Positions 1 to 10,441 of a DNA stretch of 64,000 bases are shown in pieces. This stretch comes from Marthasterias glacialis. Taxonomy: Eukaryota > Echinodermata > Asteroidea > Forcipulatida > Asteriidae. Position numbers and translations under genes: made by a program. A model generated the notes under the pieces. The model was not told the DNA's origin, did no database searches, and saw nothing but the letters and a program-made list of their open reading frames with translations. The stretch's first letter is position 1. Every line of letters starts with the position of its first letter. The DNA is taken from assembly GCA_911728455.2 (NCBI GenBank), contig OU452225.1, positions 746,501 to 810,500 of the forward strand. Reading direction: 5' to 3'.

Positions 1-104
1 ATCAAAGACAAGTACTTAAGAAATCAGACAAAACAGGGTAAAAGTCAAGAAAATGCAATTTTTAAAATTATTATTTAGCATTAAACTGACATTAACCAGT
101 TGCC

Positions 105-460
105 GCAAGGATTCTTTTCTTTGTTGGCTCCTTTTTCCGGCGGGATTTTTTTGGAAGAATTGCAGGAATCTTTTTTTTTTTTAGGGTATCGCTGGCACAA
201 ATAAGAAAACCCTGACTTGACAATGCCAAGCGAAAAAAAGATTCTCTTTATTGGATCGTCCGTTTTGTTTCTCGACTGAGAAAAAGTCAAATTCACCCAG
301 CGGGAATTGCAAATCAGTTTCAAGACTTCTTTTGCAAGACCTATTTTTGTCCTTGTGCTGGTGAAACAAAGCAGTGTTTGTGTGGTCTGTACACACTGCG
401 TAGTTGAATGAACAGGCGACCTTCGGTCCCGTGGTCCGAAATTACATAATGGCATCTCAA
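105..460. repeat. Dispersed repeat, copy 1
   Basis: Shares TCGCTGGCACAAA, CTTGACTTGACAA, GTCAAATTC and GGTGAAACAAAGCA in the same order with 39650-40172. Family unknown. An open minus frame of 124 codons crosses it and is not believed. Confidence 0.7.
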
Positions 461-1465
461 GACGGCTTCAGTATCCAGGCAGGGGAAACACTTGCGTGTT
501 TTCACGTCATCAACTGCTTAAATAATGTTTACCTTTGTATAATTTTAATGGATTATCTAATTTGATTCAAACAATCGGCCTTGCAAAGAGATACCAAGTG
601 AAGCAATTAATTTGGTTAGTGTTTGGGCATGATATTCCTCCCTATTTTAATCTGATTTCCAATTTGTTTCTGCCAAAAAAATCAATGTTATTAAACTGCT
701 GAAAGTCCATCAAAGCCTGTACCATATGTATATAGGTCAGCCCTTAAATTCCTCTGTTTGTTAAAGGGTCAAATATTTCATTTTTGCTACTCTCAAAACA
801 ATTGTAATTGCCAAAAAAATAGGTCAACTCAATCATGATAATTTTTGTGAGTTGTTTTTACCAAGAATCTGATGATCAATGCGGTAAATAAATTTAGAAA
901 AAGAATGTTTTGAAGCCAATTTAAGTTCCTCTTTAAAACAATCCTTCAGAAGATCACATGATTTAAAAAAAACAAACATATATACTGTACATCTTTTGAC
1001 AGATAAATTGTTGGCTTATAAACAGAAAAGGCAGACAGATGCCTTCTGTTTATGAGGATTAAGGCATGTAAGGACAACTTCTGTCAAAGTAGTTAACATT
1101 TATGTGGTTTAATGCTGAACTGTTGGTTAGGCAGTTCCTGGATCTCTCTTTGAATCGATAAGGAAGTATGTTTTATCTCACTAATCTGTGTGACACCAAT
1201 AACAAGTGAAACTGCAATCAGCTTGCTCAACTGCTATTAATTATATTTCATTTTTTAATGAATTGCTATTTTTTAAATGAAATTCGCCCAAGATAAACCC
1301 AAAGGCTGAGGCCTATTTCAAACGTTGTGCTCTTGCCTTGTCAAATTCAAATCATTTGAGTTGGGCAATAGCGTGGCATTGACGTGGCAGTGGTTTCAAA
1401 CATCCTGCTTCTGCCAAACTTTGCCAATAGCACGGCAGGGTCTGTCGAGCCACGGTTGAGCTAAA

Positions 1466-1893
1466 CGTGTCTTGGCCGAGCGGATTAGAACACCGGACTC
1501 AAGCTCTGGTGTTTCTGATCAGCAGAGTGTGGGTTCGAATCCCGGTCGTGACACTTGTGTCCTTAAGCAAGACACTTAACCATTATTGCTGCGTCCTTCG
1601 GATGGGACGTAAAGCCATAGGTCCCGTGTGTTGTGTAATGCACGTAAAAGAACCCAGTGCACTTATCGCAAAGAGAAGGGGTTCGCCCTGGTGTTCCTGG
1701 TTTGATTGGCTGCAGATTGCGCCACGGCACCTTGTAAACCATTACATGGTGCCATGTAAAGGAACAGGTCTCATACTTCAAAAAAACGTAAATCATCATA
1801 CCTTGCAGAAAAAAAAATACTGAGTGCTTTGAGACGCCCATCGGGAGTGATAAAGCGCTAAATAAGAACTGCGTATTATTATTATTATTATTA
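1466..1893 (+). mobile_element. tRNA-headed SINE, family A, full-length copy
   Basis: Head with polymerase III-type boxes (GGCCGAGCGGATTAGAACAC; GGGTTCGAATCCC), then GTCCTTAAGCAAGACACTTA and CTTCGGATGGGACGTAAAGC, then a tail AAAGCGCTAAATAAGAACTG ending in (ATT)n. The central part resembles a domain shared by many invertebrate SINEs (Nin-type, from memory). Open frames in it recur in every copy and are not genes. Confidence 0.88.
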
Positions 1894-2317
1894 AGCCTCT
1901 GCCGTGCCGAATTCCAAAAGTGGTTTCAAACATTGCGCTCCTGCCGTGTCGAATCAAGAAAGAGTCTTTCTTGTTTTGCATATTTGGGGGCATGATGACA
2001 AATAAATAATAATAATAATAATAATATAAATAATAACACACAAATGAAGTTTACTTATTTTTTTTATATGAAACTAGAGATTGAGAAGACATTGGTCTGC
2101 CCAGGAATCAAATCTGACTCAGAAAACCTTTTGAAAGCACTGAATACCAAGAAAGCATTTCTTTTTACATCAGAGAAAAGCAAACAAAATTAAATAATAA
2201 TAATAATAAATCATATTGTTTACGTCAGTCTTTGTTGCAGTGTTAGTAGCAGTGCAATGGAGCCTGTCAGCATACCAGATGCAATAACCACATGTACATC
2301 CTATTATTTGTGTTTTT

Positions 2318-2472
2318 ACCCCTACACCGATGTGTGTTAAGCACTGTATACTTTCCCAAGTTTTCTGGAAAAAAAAAATCCACAGGCATGTTACTCGGTA
2401 GGGATTTGAACCCATGACCTTTGTCACTCTAGAGAAGATGTCTTATCAATAGACCACCGAGAGTACCTGGTA
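2318..2472 (-). mobile_element. SINE family C, copy 2
   Basis: Reverse-strand match: CCGATGTGTGTTAAGCACTG, GGGATTTGAACCCATGAC and the head complement GATGTCTTATCAATAGACCA. Confidence 0.72.
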
Positions 2473-2630
2473 GGTAGAGGCCGTTCAACGGGTACCGCAA
2501 CGATTTCTTGAATGTTAAATTTGCCTCAAGAATTTATAAGCAATATTATTTGTGCATCAGTTGATCATATTACCTCTCTCAGGAATGCACAGCATGTTTC
2601 ACACAACACCCTCTGTTACACCATATACAG

Positions 2631-2977
2631 GGTTCTCCCCATGCACAAGCTAGCATATCGGGCCGATACGCGCAAATTACAGGCCGATACGCAGAAATTA
2701 CGGTTGATACGCGAAAAAAAAATAATACATGTAATAATAAAAAAATTAATTTTTTTTTTTTTAGATTTTTATATCAAATTCACATAAAATCCTACCATAA
2801 AACCATTTTAAATGCTCCAGATTGCACAGTAGAGCTTTTCAAACCAAACATATAAACATTAAATGAAAACATTCCCAGGACCTGCTACCAATTCAGTGTG
2901 CTTCGGCCACACTTTCAAAATTAAATTTGGGCCCAGAATATGCCCCACAGTTTTGACAAATCCTGTGGAGATCTCTG
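2631..2977. mobile_element. hAT-like MITE, copy 1
   Basis: Matches 18049-18342 through AGCTAGC-TATCGGGC, GATACGCAGAAATTA, an A/T run and TTCGGCCACACTTT. The left end is CAGGGTTCTCCCC; the right end is more decayed here. Confidence 0.65.
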
Positions 2978-3140
2978 ATATATACACTACAGGAATATGT
3001 TTGTTTTCAATCAATTCTTGGGTTTTTACTATACATACCGATGTGATACCAATCATGATAGATGCAGTAATGCCACACCCTACTGCTACCAGTAGAATAC
3101 CAATCTCCACCACACTGAGTGCTTTAGCACACACGGCCAT
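2975..3140 (-). pseudogene. Possible membrane-protein first-exon fragment (DRAM/TMEM150-like?)
   Basis: Reading leftward from an ATG at 3140 with a good start context (CAACATGG), the frame gives MAVCAKALSVVEIG, then a strongly hydrophobic stretch (ILLVAVGCGITASIMIGI), then ENKHIPVVYIS. One membrane helix followed by a short loop and a YIS-like motif recalls the N-terminus of the DRAM/Frag1/TMEM150 family, but the match is short. The frame then enters a hAT-like MITE at about 2975 with no clear donor, and I found no further exon to the left. It could be a captured fragment, a broken exon or chance. Confidence 0.22.
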
Positions 3141-3768
3141 GTTGAGTCTAGTGACTTGTCCTCACCAACATGTAGGTTATAATGATGTCAGCGGTGATCT
3201 GTGGTGGCGTACACAGGCCTATTATGTGCAACAGGAAGTTTAGTTTCATTTTTAAATGCATTCACATATAACACACTAGAGAGAGGTTCAAGTTCATGTC
3301 TTTGTGAATGCTGTCTGCAAGCCCACAAGTGCATAACAACCAGGGTTTGTTAGTTTTATTACATGCCTTGCATGAGGAAATCCTTGAACATGTTGAATTG
3401 GTTCTTTTGTGTGTTCATGGTTGGATTTTTCCACATGATCTTTATCAGCTGCATCATTTTTTTTTTATAATATCAAATCTTGTTTCACTTTTTCATCAAC
3501 TACCAGCCTGTATGAATTTGTATTGCACATAATGTACTTTTTTTTTTCATGCACATGAGGCTGATCTTCCTTTCATCCAAGTTAAAATATAATTATAATT
3601 ATTGTCAAATTGACCACATTTGAGGGTTGAACACAATTTATTTTAGAGGCTGTTAAATTTTGTCAACATGTGGTGCCTATGAGTATGGTAGGGGAGTGTG
3701 TTTACCTTTTTTAAAGGGTGTTTAAAATGTTGATATTCCTTCAGTAAAATCTATGAAAGAAACATAAA

Positions 3769-3925
3769 AGTTTTTTTTTAATTTTTTAAATTTTTTTTTA
3801 TGGAAGTCGCCAGACACACAAGGCCAGTAAGCCACTCGAGGTGTGGGCTACAAATCAACTGTTTTTCCAGGGGCCGTTGCCACCTACTCCTGGGGCTGAA
3901 ACAGAGTTACCCCCTTTACAGTTCA
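3769..3925 (-). mobile_element. Poly-A-tailed SINE, family D, copy 2
   Basis: The reverse complement of family D, starting with the poly-T remnant of its tail, then AGTAAGCCACTCGAGGTGTG and GGCCGTTGCCACCTACTCCT. Confidence 0.8.
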
Positions 3926-4394
3926 TAAGGATGGCGTGGGGGTCTGGAGGGGGGGGGGGGGTCTTAAAGAGTGGTGCTTTCTGAATGGCCTTAATCCTTA
4001 ATCGAAAGTTGAGTCAAATACTGAATACAAAGCAGGCGTTTAGGTTGGGTGGAGGGAAGGGCGCTGTACCATGAACATTATAGTAAGCACATTGATAAGT
4101 ACTGCTTTTGGATGGGGTGGGGGGTCTGAATGGCCTTAAAATGTTGACATGGCTCATTGAGTCTCATCATAATTGAAATTTGTTTACTTTCTAAAAGGTA
4201 ATACGGTAATAATACGCCACCCGATGGCATCTCAAAGCACTCATTACTGTTTTTTTTTACAAGGTGCATGTATTTGGAGCTATGTTTGAAATACAAGACC
4301 CATTTATTAACATAACACCATGTAATTGTTTATAAGGTGCTGTGGCGTAAGCCGTAGCCAACCGTACTATAGAAAACAATTAGTGATAAATGTA

Positions 4395-4590
4395 TTGGGT
4401 TCTTTTACGTCCATTACACAACACAGGGGACCTACGACTTTACGTCCCATACGAAGGACAAAGCAATAATGGTTAAGTGTCTTGCTTAAGGACACAAGTG
4501 TCAAGACCGGGACTCGAACCCACACTCTGCTGATTGGAAACACCAGAGCTTGAGTCCGGTGCGCTTGACTGCTAAGCCATCACATGCCAC
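4395..4590 (-). mobile_element. SINE family A, copy 2
   Basis: Reverse-strand head and centre: GGGACTCGAACCCACACTCT and AAGTGTCTTGCTTAAGGACA read as complements of the family A landmarks. The tail is missing. Confidence 0.85.
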
Positions 4591-4912
4591 ACAAATGGAC
4601 CCAATCCAATCATTGATTACAGTAATGTGACTGGGTAGAAAGAAGCTTGTGTTTAGGTTAGACTTGATTACCTTTCCACAGTTTATATTTCTCCCTTAAG
4701 CTCTTCTGGCATTCCTTTCGTTTACTATTTCTTAGAAATCCCCTGTAACAAGCAATTACCCTCTTGTGTAATCCTTGGTATTGTGGTTAGTCACCCCCTT
4801 GTGAATGTAATTAACCTCAGATAGCAGCCTGGAAGCCCAAGAGGAACATCACATTCTTGAGTTCTCCAAATGCATTCTTCAATTACATGTACATGTACTT
4901 TCATTTCCTAAG

Positions 4913-5420
4913 GTTTTTTTCTGCTTCGAGTTATTACTGCTGTGGACTCGGTTTTAAAGCCTTTTTGATTTAATCTGTAACTTTGTTTTTGTGTTTTGGT
5001 CTCGGTTTAGTTTTTACTGTGTTTTAACTTGGTTTTCTTTGATTAAGTTTAGGTTTCTTTTACCTTCATTTACAAAGTTTTTTTTCTGCTTCGAGTTATT
5101 ACTGCTGTGGACTCGGTTTTAAAGCCCTTTTGATTTAATCTGTAATTTGCTTTGGCATTGTGTTTTTGTGTTTGGTCTCGGTTTAGTTTTTACTGTGTTT
5201 TAACTTGGTTTTCTTTGATTAAGTTTAGGTTTCTTTTACCTTCATTTACTAAGTTTTTTTTCTGCTTCGAGTCATTACTGATGTTGACTTGGTTTTAAAT
5301 TCCTTTTGATTTAATCTGTAATTTGCTTCGGCATTGTGTTTTTGTGTTTGGTCTCGGTTTAGTTTTTACTGGTTTTAACTTGGTTTTCTTTGATTAAGTT
5401 TAGATTTCAAAAAGATAGTT
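4913..5420. repeat. About 170-bp tandem triplication
   Basis: CTGCTTCGAGTTATTACTGC recurs at 4921, 5086 and 5262 (third copy CTGCTTCGAGTCATTACTGA), each followed by CTCGGTTTAGTTTTTACTG and TTTGATTAAGTTTAG. Spacing is 165 then 176 bp. Confidence 0.92.
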
Positions 5421-5813
5421 TTTAAGGTTTAGGTTCATTATTTTTAAGGTGTTTGGTCACTGGTTCACCAATAAAGCATTTGTTTTTTATTCGGTTGAGG
5501 AAACCTACAATCTTGAGTCAATGTCCTACTTCTTCCATTTCCTCACGTCTTGACCCCATTCGATCCTTAGATTAGTTGAGTTTTTCTTAAGAGAGTTCCC
5601 CAGTGGTTAGTTTTACTTGATTTGTTCACGTGTTCCACTTTTCCAGATGAGAAAAACATCTGATTGGGTGTGTCATTTGAAACCATTAGTTGACGGAAAT
5701 AGTACTGAGTGGTGCCATTTCCAAGAACACATTTAAAGTAAGAAATGGTGGCTAAACTTATGTATTATTTTTAGTTGACATGGTTGAGGAAACTTTGGCA
5801 ATAAATATTTCAT

Positions 5814-6430
5814 TTAAAACCCCAGCTCAACATTGGTAAGAAAGAAAAACATAAATGTTCACAGATTTACATATACCTCACATTGTATAACAATGGTAGA
5901 ACATTCCCTGAAATATTTCTGTCTGAAGTTGTGTTATCGTTTTTTATAAGTAAATTAATAAGATCCAAAGTTAATTTTCATCTCATGTGAGACCAAAAGT
6001 CTGCCTAAGAATGTGCACAAAAATACTAAAGGTATTTTTACCGTTTTCTCGCAGTTGAAAAAATTAAATGAGCTGAAATTTTCATAGGTTGGTTTGATTA
6101 ATATACAGGTCTCCAACTTCACTCTTGAAGGGGCACAGCAATGTTCCTCTGGTAAAGGGGGCACTTCTATGAGGAAAAATGTTAATTTGTATTGGAACTT
6201 TGCAAAGGGCACCACGGCAAAAGCACAGGGCACCACGGCAAATGCTGTGGGTGCCATAGTTGTGATAACTGTAACCCTCCATCCTCCATCGACCGTCGGG
6301 AGGATGGAGGGTTACGATTATCGCAACTATGGGTGCCAGGGGTTAATTCCAGGCCTGCATCTATATCTTAATTCGTGTAAAGAATTGAAGCATTTACAGA
6401 CACTTTACCAATGTTGAGCTTGGGCTTTAA
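5814..6430. mobile_element. TTAA-flanked TIR element, copy A
   Basis: Begins TTAAAACCCCAGCTCAACAT and ends with the inverse (ATGTTGAGCTTGGGCTTTAA). TTAA stands at both edges, as in piggyBac-type insertions. Shared internal landmarks are AATATTTCTG, AAGATCCAAA and GGTTGGTTT. It contains a nested hairpin. No transposase is visible, so it is non-autonomous. Confidence 0.72.
6254..6332. repeat. Strong hairpin nested in copy A
   Basis: GTAACCCTCCATCCTCC (6271-6287) is repeated perfectly inverted at 6299-6315 with an 11-base loop. Imperfect pairing extends outward to CCATAG/CTATGG at the ends. Confidence 0.85.
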
Positions 6431-7143
6431 CCGTAAGTTGAAATTGTAAAAGAAAAATTGTAATAAAGGCTAAGAAAGAGAGCAACTCGGGGAACTCTGA
6501 ATAGAAAATAAAATAAGTATGATGTTACCTTTATACTGGTATCATGATCACCTTACTAGCTGACCCAAATTATACCAATGGTAAAGAACTGTTGAGGTAG
6601 ACCAGTGTCTGCTCCTACCAGTGGGTTTACACACAGTGCATATGACCATGGAGGTTGTAGATGATCTGACCTGCTCTAGCAATGGAATTCCACCCTTGCC
6701 CCAGTGCTAGCTCACTCAACCATATTAAGCATATACAATGCACAGTAGTTACCCTTTATGACAATATGCACACATATAAGGCAGTTTACCCTTTATGTCG
6801 AAAATGAAAGGTATGTGAACAATTTATCAACAAGCTGGACCAGGCATGTCAGTAGGACAAACTCCTTGGCCCAGAAAAATGGCATAACAGCTTGGAATTT
6901 CAATAATACATTATTCATTACAAAATATGGGACTCTAAAGAAACCCACTAATACTACAGTTTAAAAAAGTTATAAACTTTCTGTTTTCTTGTAAGACTGT
7001 ACAGATAAAGAGAAAGTTTGAGGTTGTTGTTGCTCTTTTGTGAAAAATATATTTAAATCCATCAAAGGAGGATCCTGCAGTAAGAACTGAGTATATAGAG
7101 CTTTATATTTGGTTTATATTGCAATATCTGACTTTGTATGTAT

Positions 7144-7175
<32 letters not shown>

Positions 7176-9390
7176 TTATTACAAATGTCACCTCCCCATA
7201 TAAACCTAAAATATATGTCAAAATTTCAGCATGCATGACCTAAAAAAATTAAGATAAAACATAGTAAAATAATTACAACATAAAAAAATACATTAAACAA
7301 AGCAAATCAAATACGTCAACTGCAGTGTACACATTGAAGAATACTTGATTACTAATCACTCTTATAATCGTGCGCTTCATTGCTTTTGTAATAAATGATC
7401 TCCATTTACTTTTACAGTGTAAAGCAGCGCTGTTTATATTAAAACTAAACAGAGTAAATGATATGTTTATGTCTCAACATTATGCGTAAAATCAACTCAC
7501 ATTCTAACTCAGTGGTGATGATCTTAGCGTAAAACAGCATTGGAATTAACTCTACAAGAAAAGTTTGTCTTTTTTATCAAAGAGAACACTGTATAAACTT
7601 GTGAAAAAGTTGTATTGTTGAAGCACTAACGTCAGTTCCATGCGATGTTTCATTCAGCATTGGAAATACAATCTTTTTTGTGTACAAACAGGCTAGCTTG
7701 ACAAAGAACCAAAATATGAGTGGGAGATACTGGCTGTTTAAATCCTTCACCCATAAGATCGATTCGTCAATATACGGAGGTCCTTGACCTCATGACCAAA
7801 TTCCCATACCCAATGATCAAATGTCGTGGGATAGGCATATTATAGCAATTCGATCATTCGTGTATATACCATGCCCGCTATGTGGCAGTGGGAGGCCCCC
7901 CAAATGTTCCCATTGTCTAACACACTCTTCCCCTCTTGTACAGAAGCTCCCCCCCCCCCCCCCCCCCGTAAAATCCTCAAAAGAATTCCAGAGATTTCCA
8001 GAACACAATGAAGACACAATAGGAGGGGGGGGGTACACCCTGTCATATATCGAGCACCAAATGTTTGTGTACGGGTATGAATGGTACAATGTCCGAATGC
8101 GTTTTTCTTTTGAAAAGGAGGCATAATTTATATAATGCATTTGCAACTTGGGTATGTTACGAGATAAATACTAAGGCTTAAGAGGGAACGAGAAAATTAC
8201 CGCAACGCCTTCTGCTGGAGAGTCGGGAAAAAAAACATGTTGAATTTTTATGCACGCCATCTGTGTGATTTTTGTTAAGTTTGATTCCATTCAAAGCATG
8301 ATAATTTACAACTAGATTAATCTTGCAATATAACTTCTACAAGCTATTGGATAATGGACAACAAACACTCAGCTCACACAGGCTAACAGTTTGGTAGAAA
8401 TCATCCGGACCAGGGTTATTGTAAATGGGTTGATCTCTGTAACTTGTCTCAACACGAACGCTATTAATTGTTATTGTCACGCTGTGCTTAGTCTGTCAAC
8501 CTGATAATGGTATTATTGATGACTGTGCAGTTTTGTTTGGAGAACTAGACTATATCTAATACCATAGAGCAACCGTATGGGGGGAAGAACTGTATGACCT
8601 TCCAAATGGCATACACTATTCACGTAGGGGTAAGCATTTCCTGATGACTACAAATGTTAGTAGTTCTCATTTATTAATTAGAATCTCACAAAACATATCG
8701 CTACACTTTTGTACATTTCTGTACAACTGTACGTTCATTAACATTAAATTGATAATTACACCCCTCACAAAATGCCTACACAACCCCTTCTAGAAAAATG
8801 GTTGCGCTCGAAGCTGTGCTCATTTTATGCAAATTAGGTATCACGTGATCCTAAATCCGGCCTTCTGATTGGTCAAGAGGTCCCAAAACCGTTTGCCGAA
8901 TTACCTACACAGATGGGGTGCACTACTATGAGTAATTACCCCTTTTTTCAGTTGTACTTTACTCTTTACATGTTTTCAAATGTTGTTAAATGCACTCTCT
9001 TTTCAGACAATTGTTCTCATCATTATAATCTTTTTGTAGCTTAACCCTACCCTCTGAGGAAAGGTTGGATGTAGACGTATGATGTTAACCCTTAAAAACT
9101 CTTTTCTCAAATCAAGGTTTATATCAGCGTTCTCCCTTAACAGTGGTCCGCTGGCCAAATGCTAGTTAAAACACCTAAGGACCAGTCAGAATTCTCTCTT
9201 AGTGGTCCGGCTGGCTAGTTCAGTGTTGAAAAACGTCACAGTTTAATTTGTATTATGGACTTGTGAAACAGCTAGTGAACTAGTGAAAGGACAACTGACA
9301 TTATCCCACTGGTTTTAGTCAGTGAACAAGTTTGAGGCAAACTCTTGTTATATGCAATAAGCTTAATTGTATTCACCATTCTTTTTGTAG

Positions 9391-10441
9391 GACCTTGAGA
9401 AGATGGTTATCCCAGGATATGAACTCAACAAGGTCGGTCATTACTACCATCTGGTGTACGATCAAACCCATGTAGAGAACGCAATGCGCAACCAGGCCAT
9501 CCAGAGCGCCTTAGAGAATCTAGGAGAACAGGAACCACATCGATTGATGGAGGATGTCTCAACATCATTTACCACCAAGAAGGGTATGTTCCCATCCATG
9601 ACAGTCATCTGTACCCCACCCTCACCATGTAGAGCAGTCAGAGCTGAGGAATTAAATGAAAAGAAAACAGCTGAAAGTGGTGAGGGCCACAAAGATCATG
9701 GTGACTTCTGTAAGAGTTCAAAGGTTACAGAGGAGAGTAGAACAGTGCATGGGGATGAAGAGGTTTCTGGAAGCAGCGATAGCTCCATACAGGTTTTATC
9801 AGAGGAGCATGATACAGAGACAAAAAACACCAGTGGTTCCGACCACAACACACAACCAGAACAAAACAATGCTGTTCAGATTGTTCTAAGCAGCGCACAT
9901 GGCTCTCCTGAAGGGCAAACTGGAGTTGAGCAACAGTCCCAACCAATCAAGGAGGAAGAGAATGCCGAACAGGGCCTTCGAAGAAACAATACCAGCTTTG
10001 TTGTTTTGTCGTCCACAAGTAATACTCTAGGAGAGACACAAATCCCAGAAGTGGACGAGGCTGATGATGGCGTTCCAACAGTAAGTGAGGTCTTTGAGGG
10101 AAAGGACACACGGAGTTTGAGCTCTACTTCCAGCACTAGCACAACAATCACAATAAACAAGTCCGATTCTGGAACTTTGCTTGACGAGGAAGCTGATGCA
10201 CCCTCAGACAATCAAAGCACATCTCAAGCAACCTCAAGTGAGCCCTTGGAGAACCTCAAGGATGAACGGGCTCCTCGAGACAGTGGTTCAACTCTTACTG
10301 CCAGCCTGGAGAGACTATCCAGTCACAGTTCAGAATCTGATGTTGTAGTTCAGGGAAAAAGATTCACGGTAGCATCAAGTGGACCACCTAGCTCTCAGAT
10401 CAGCTACACTGGAAGCCTGAATGATAACGATGATGAAGAAG
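9391..10441 (+). CDS. SZT2: SZT2 exon 1 of window
   Basis: This exon follows a TTCTTTTTGTAG acceptor in phase 0 and encodes residues 1-350. It opens with the folded segment VIPGYELNKVGHYYHLVYD and then runs into about 260 residues rich in Ser, Glu, Asp and Thr, which are likely disordered. It ends with one base of a Gly codon before GTATGG. It is by far the longest exon in the window. The ATG at 9403 is internal; the frame is open from the acceptor. Confidence 0.85.

Larger units (their letters stand above)
1..9390. other. Upstream region without supported exons
   Basis: No stretch here combines splice sites, phase and SZT2-like sequence. It is probably an upstream SZT2 intron. Besides the repeats listed separately it contains an (ATT)n run at 7147-7174, a poly-C run near 7951-7967 and a poly-G run near 3949-3961. 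From about 6440 to 9390 I see no other structure. Confidence 0.6.

Noticed and set aside
81-455. 124-codon minus-strand frame
   Set aside because: It lies wholly in a dispersed repeat whose second copy (39650-40172) does not keep the frame.
1467-1823. Recurrent frame SWPSGLEHRTQALVFLISR and similar frames near 32536, 45478, 54600 and 59940
   Set aside because: These are translations of the family A SINE and recur wherever the SINE does.
2863-3243. 126-codon plus-strand frame
   Set aside because: Its first part is a hAT-like MITE and its second is the complement of the minus-strand membrane peptide; no splice or homology support.
7817-8146. Overlapping frames of about 100 codons on both strands
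   Set aside because: They include poly-C/poly-G runs (Pro or Gly tracts) and have no splice or homology support.
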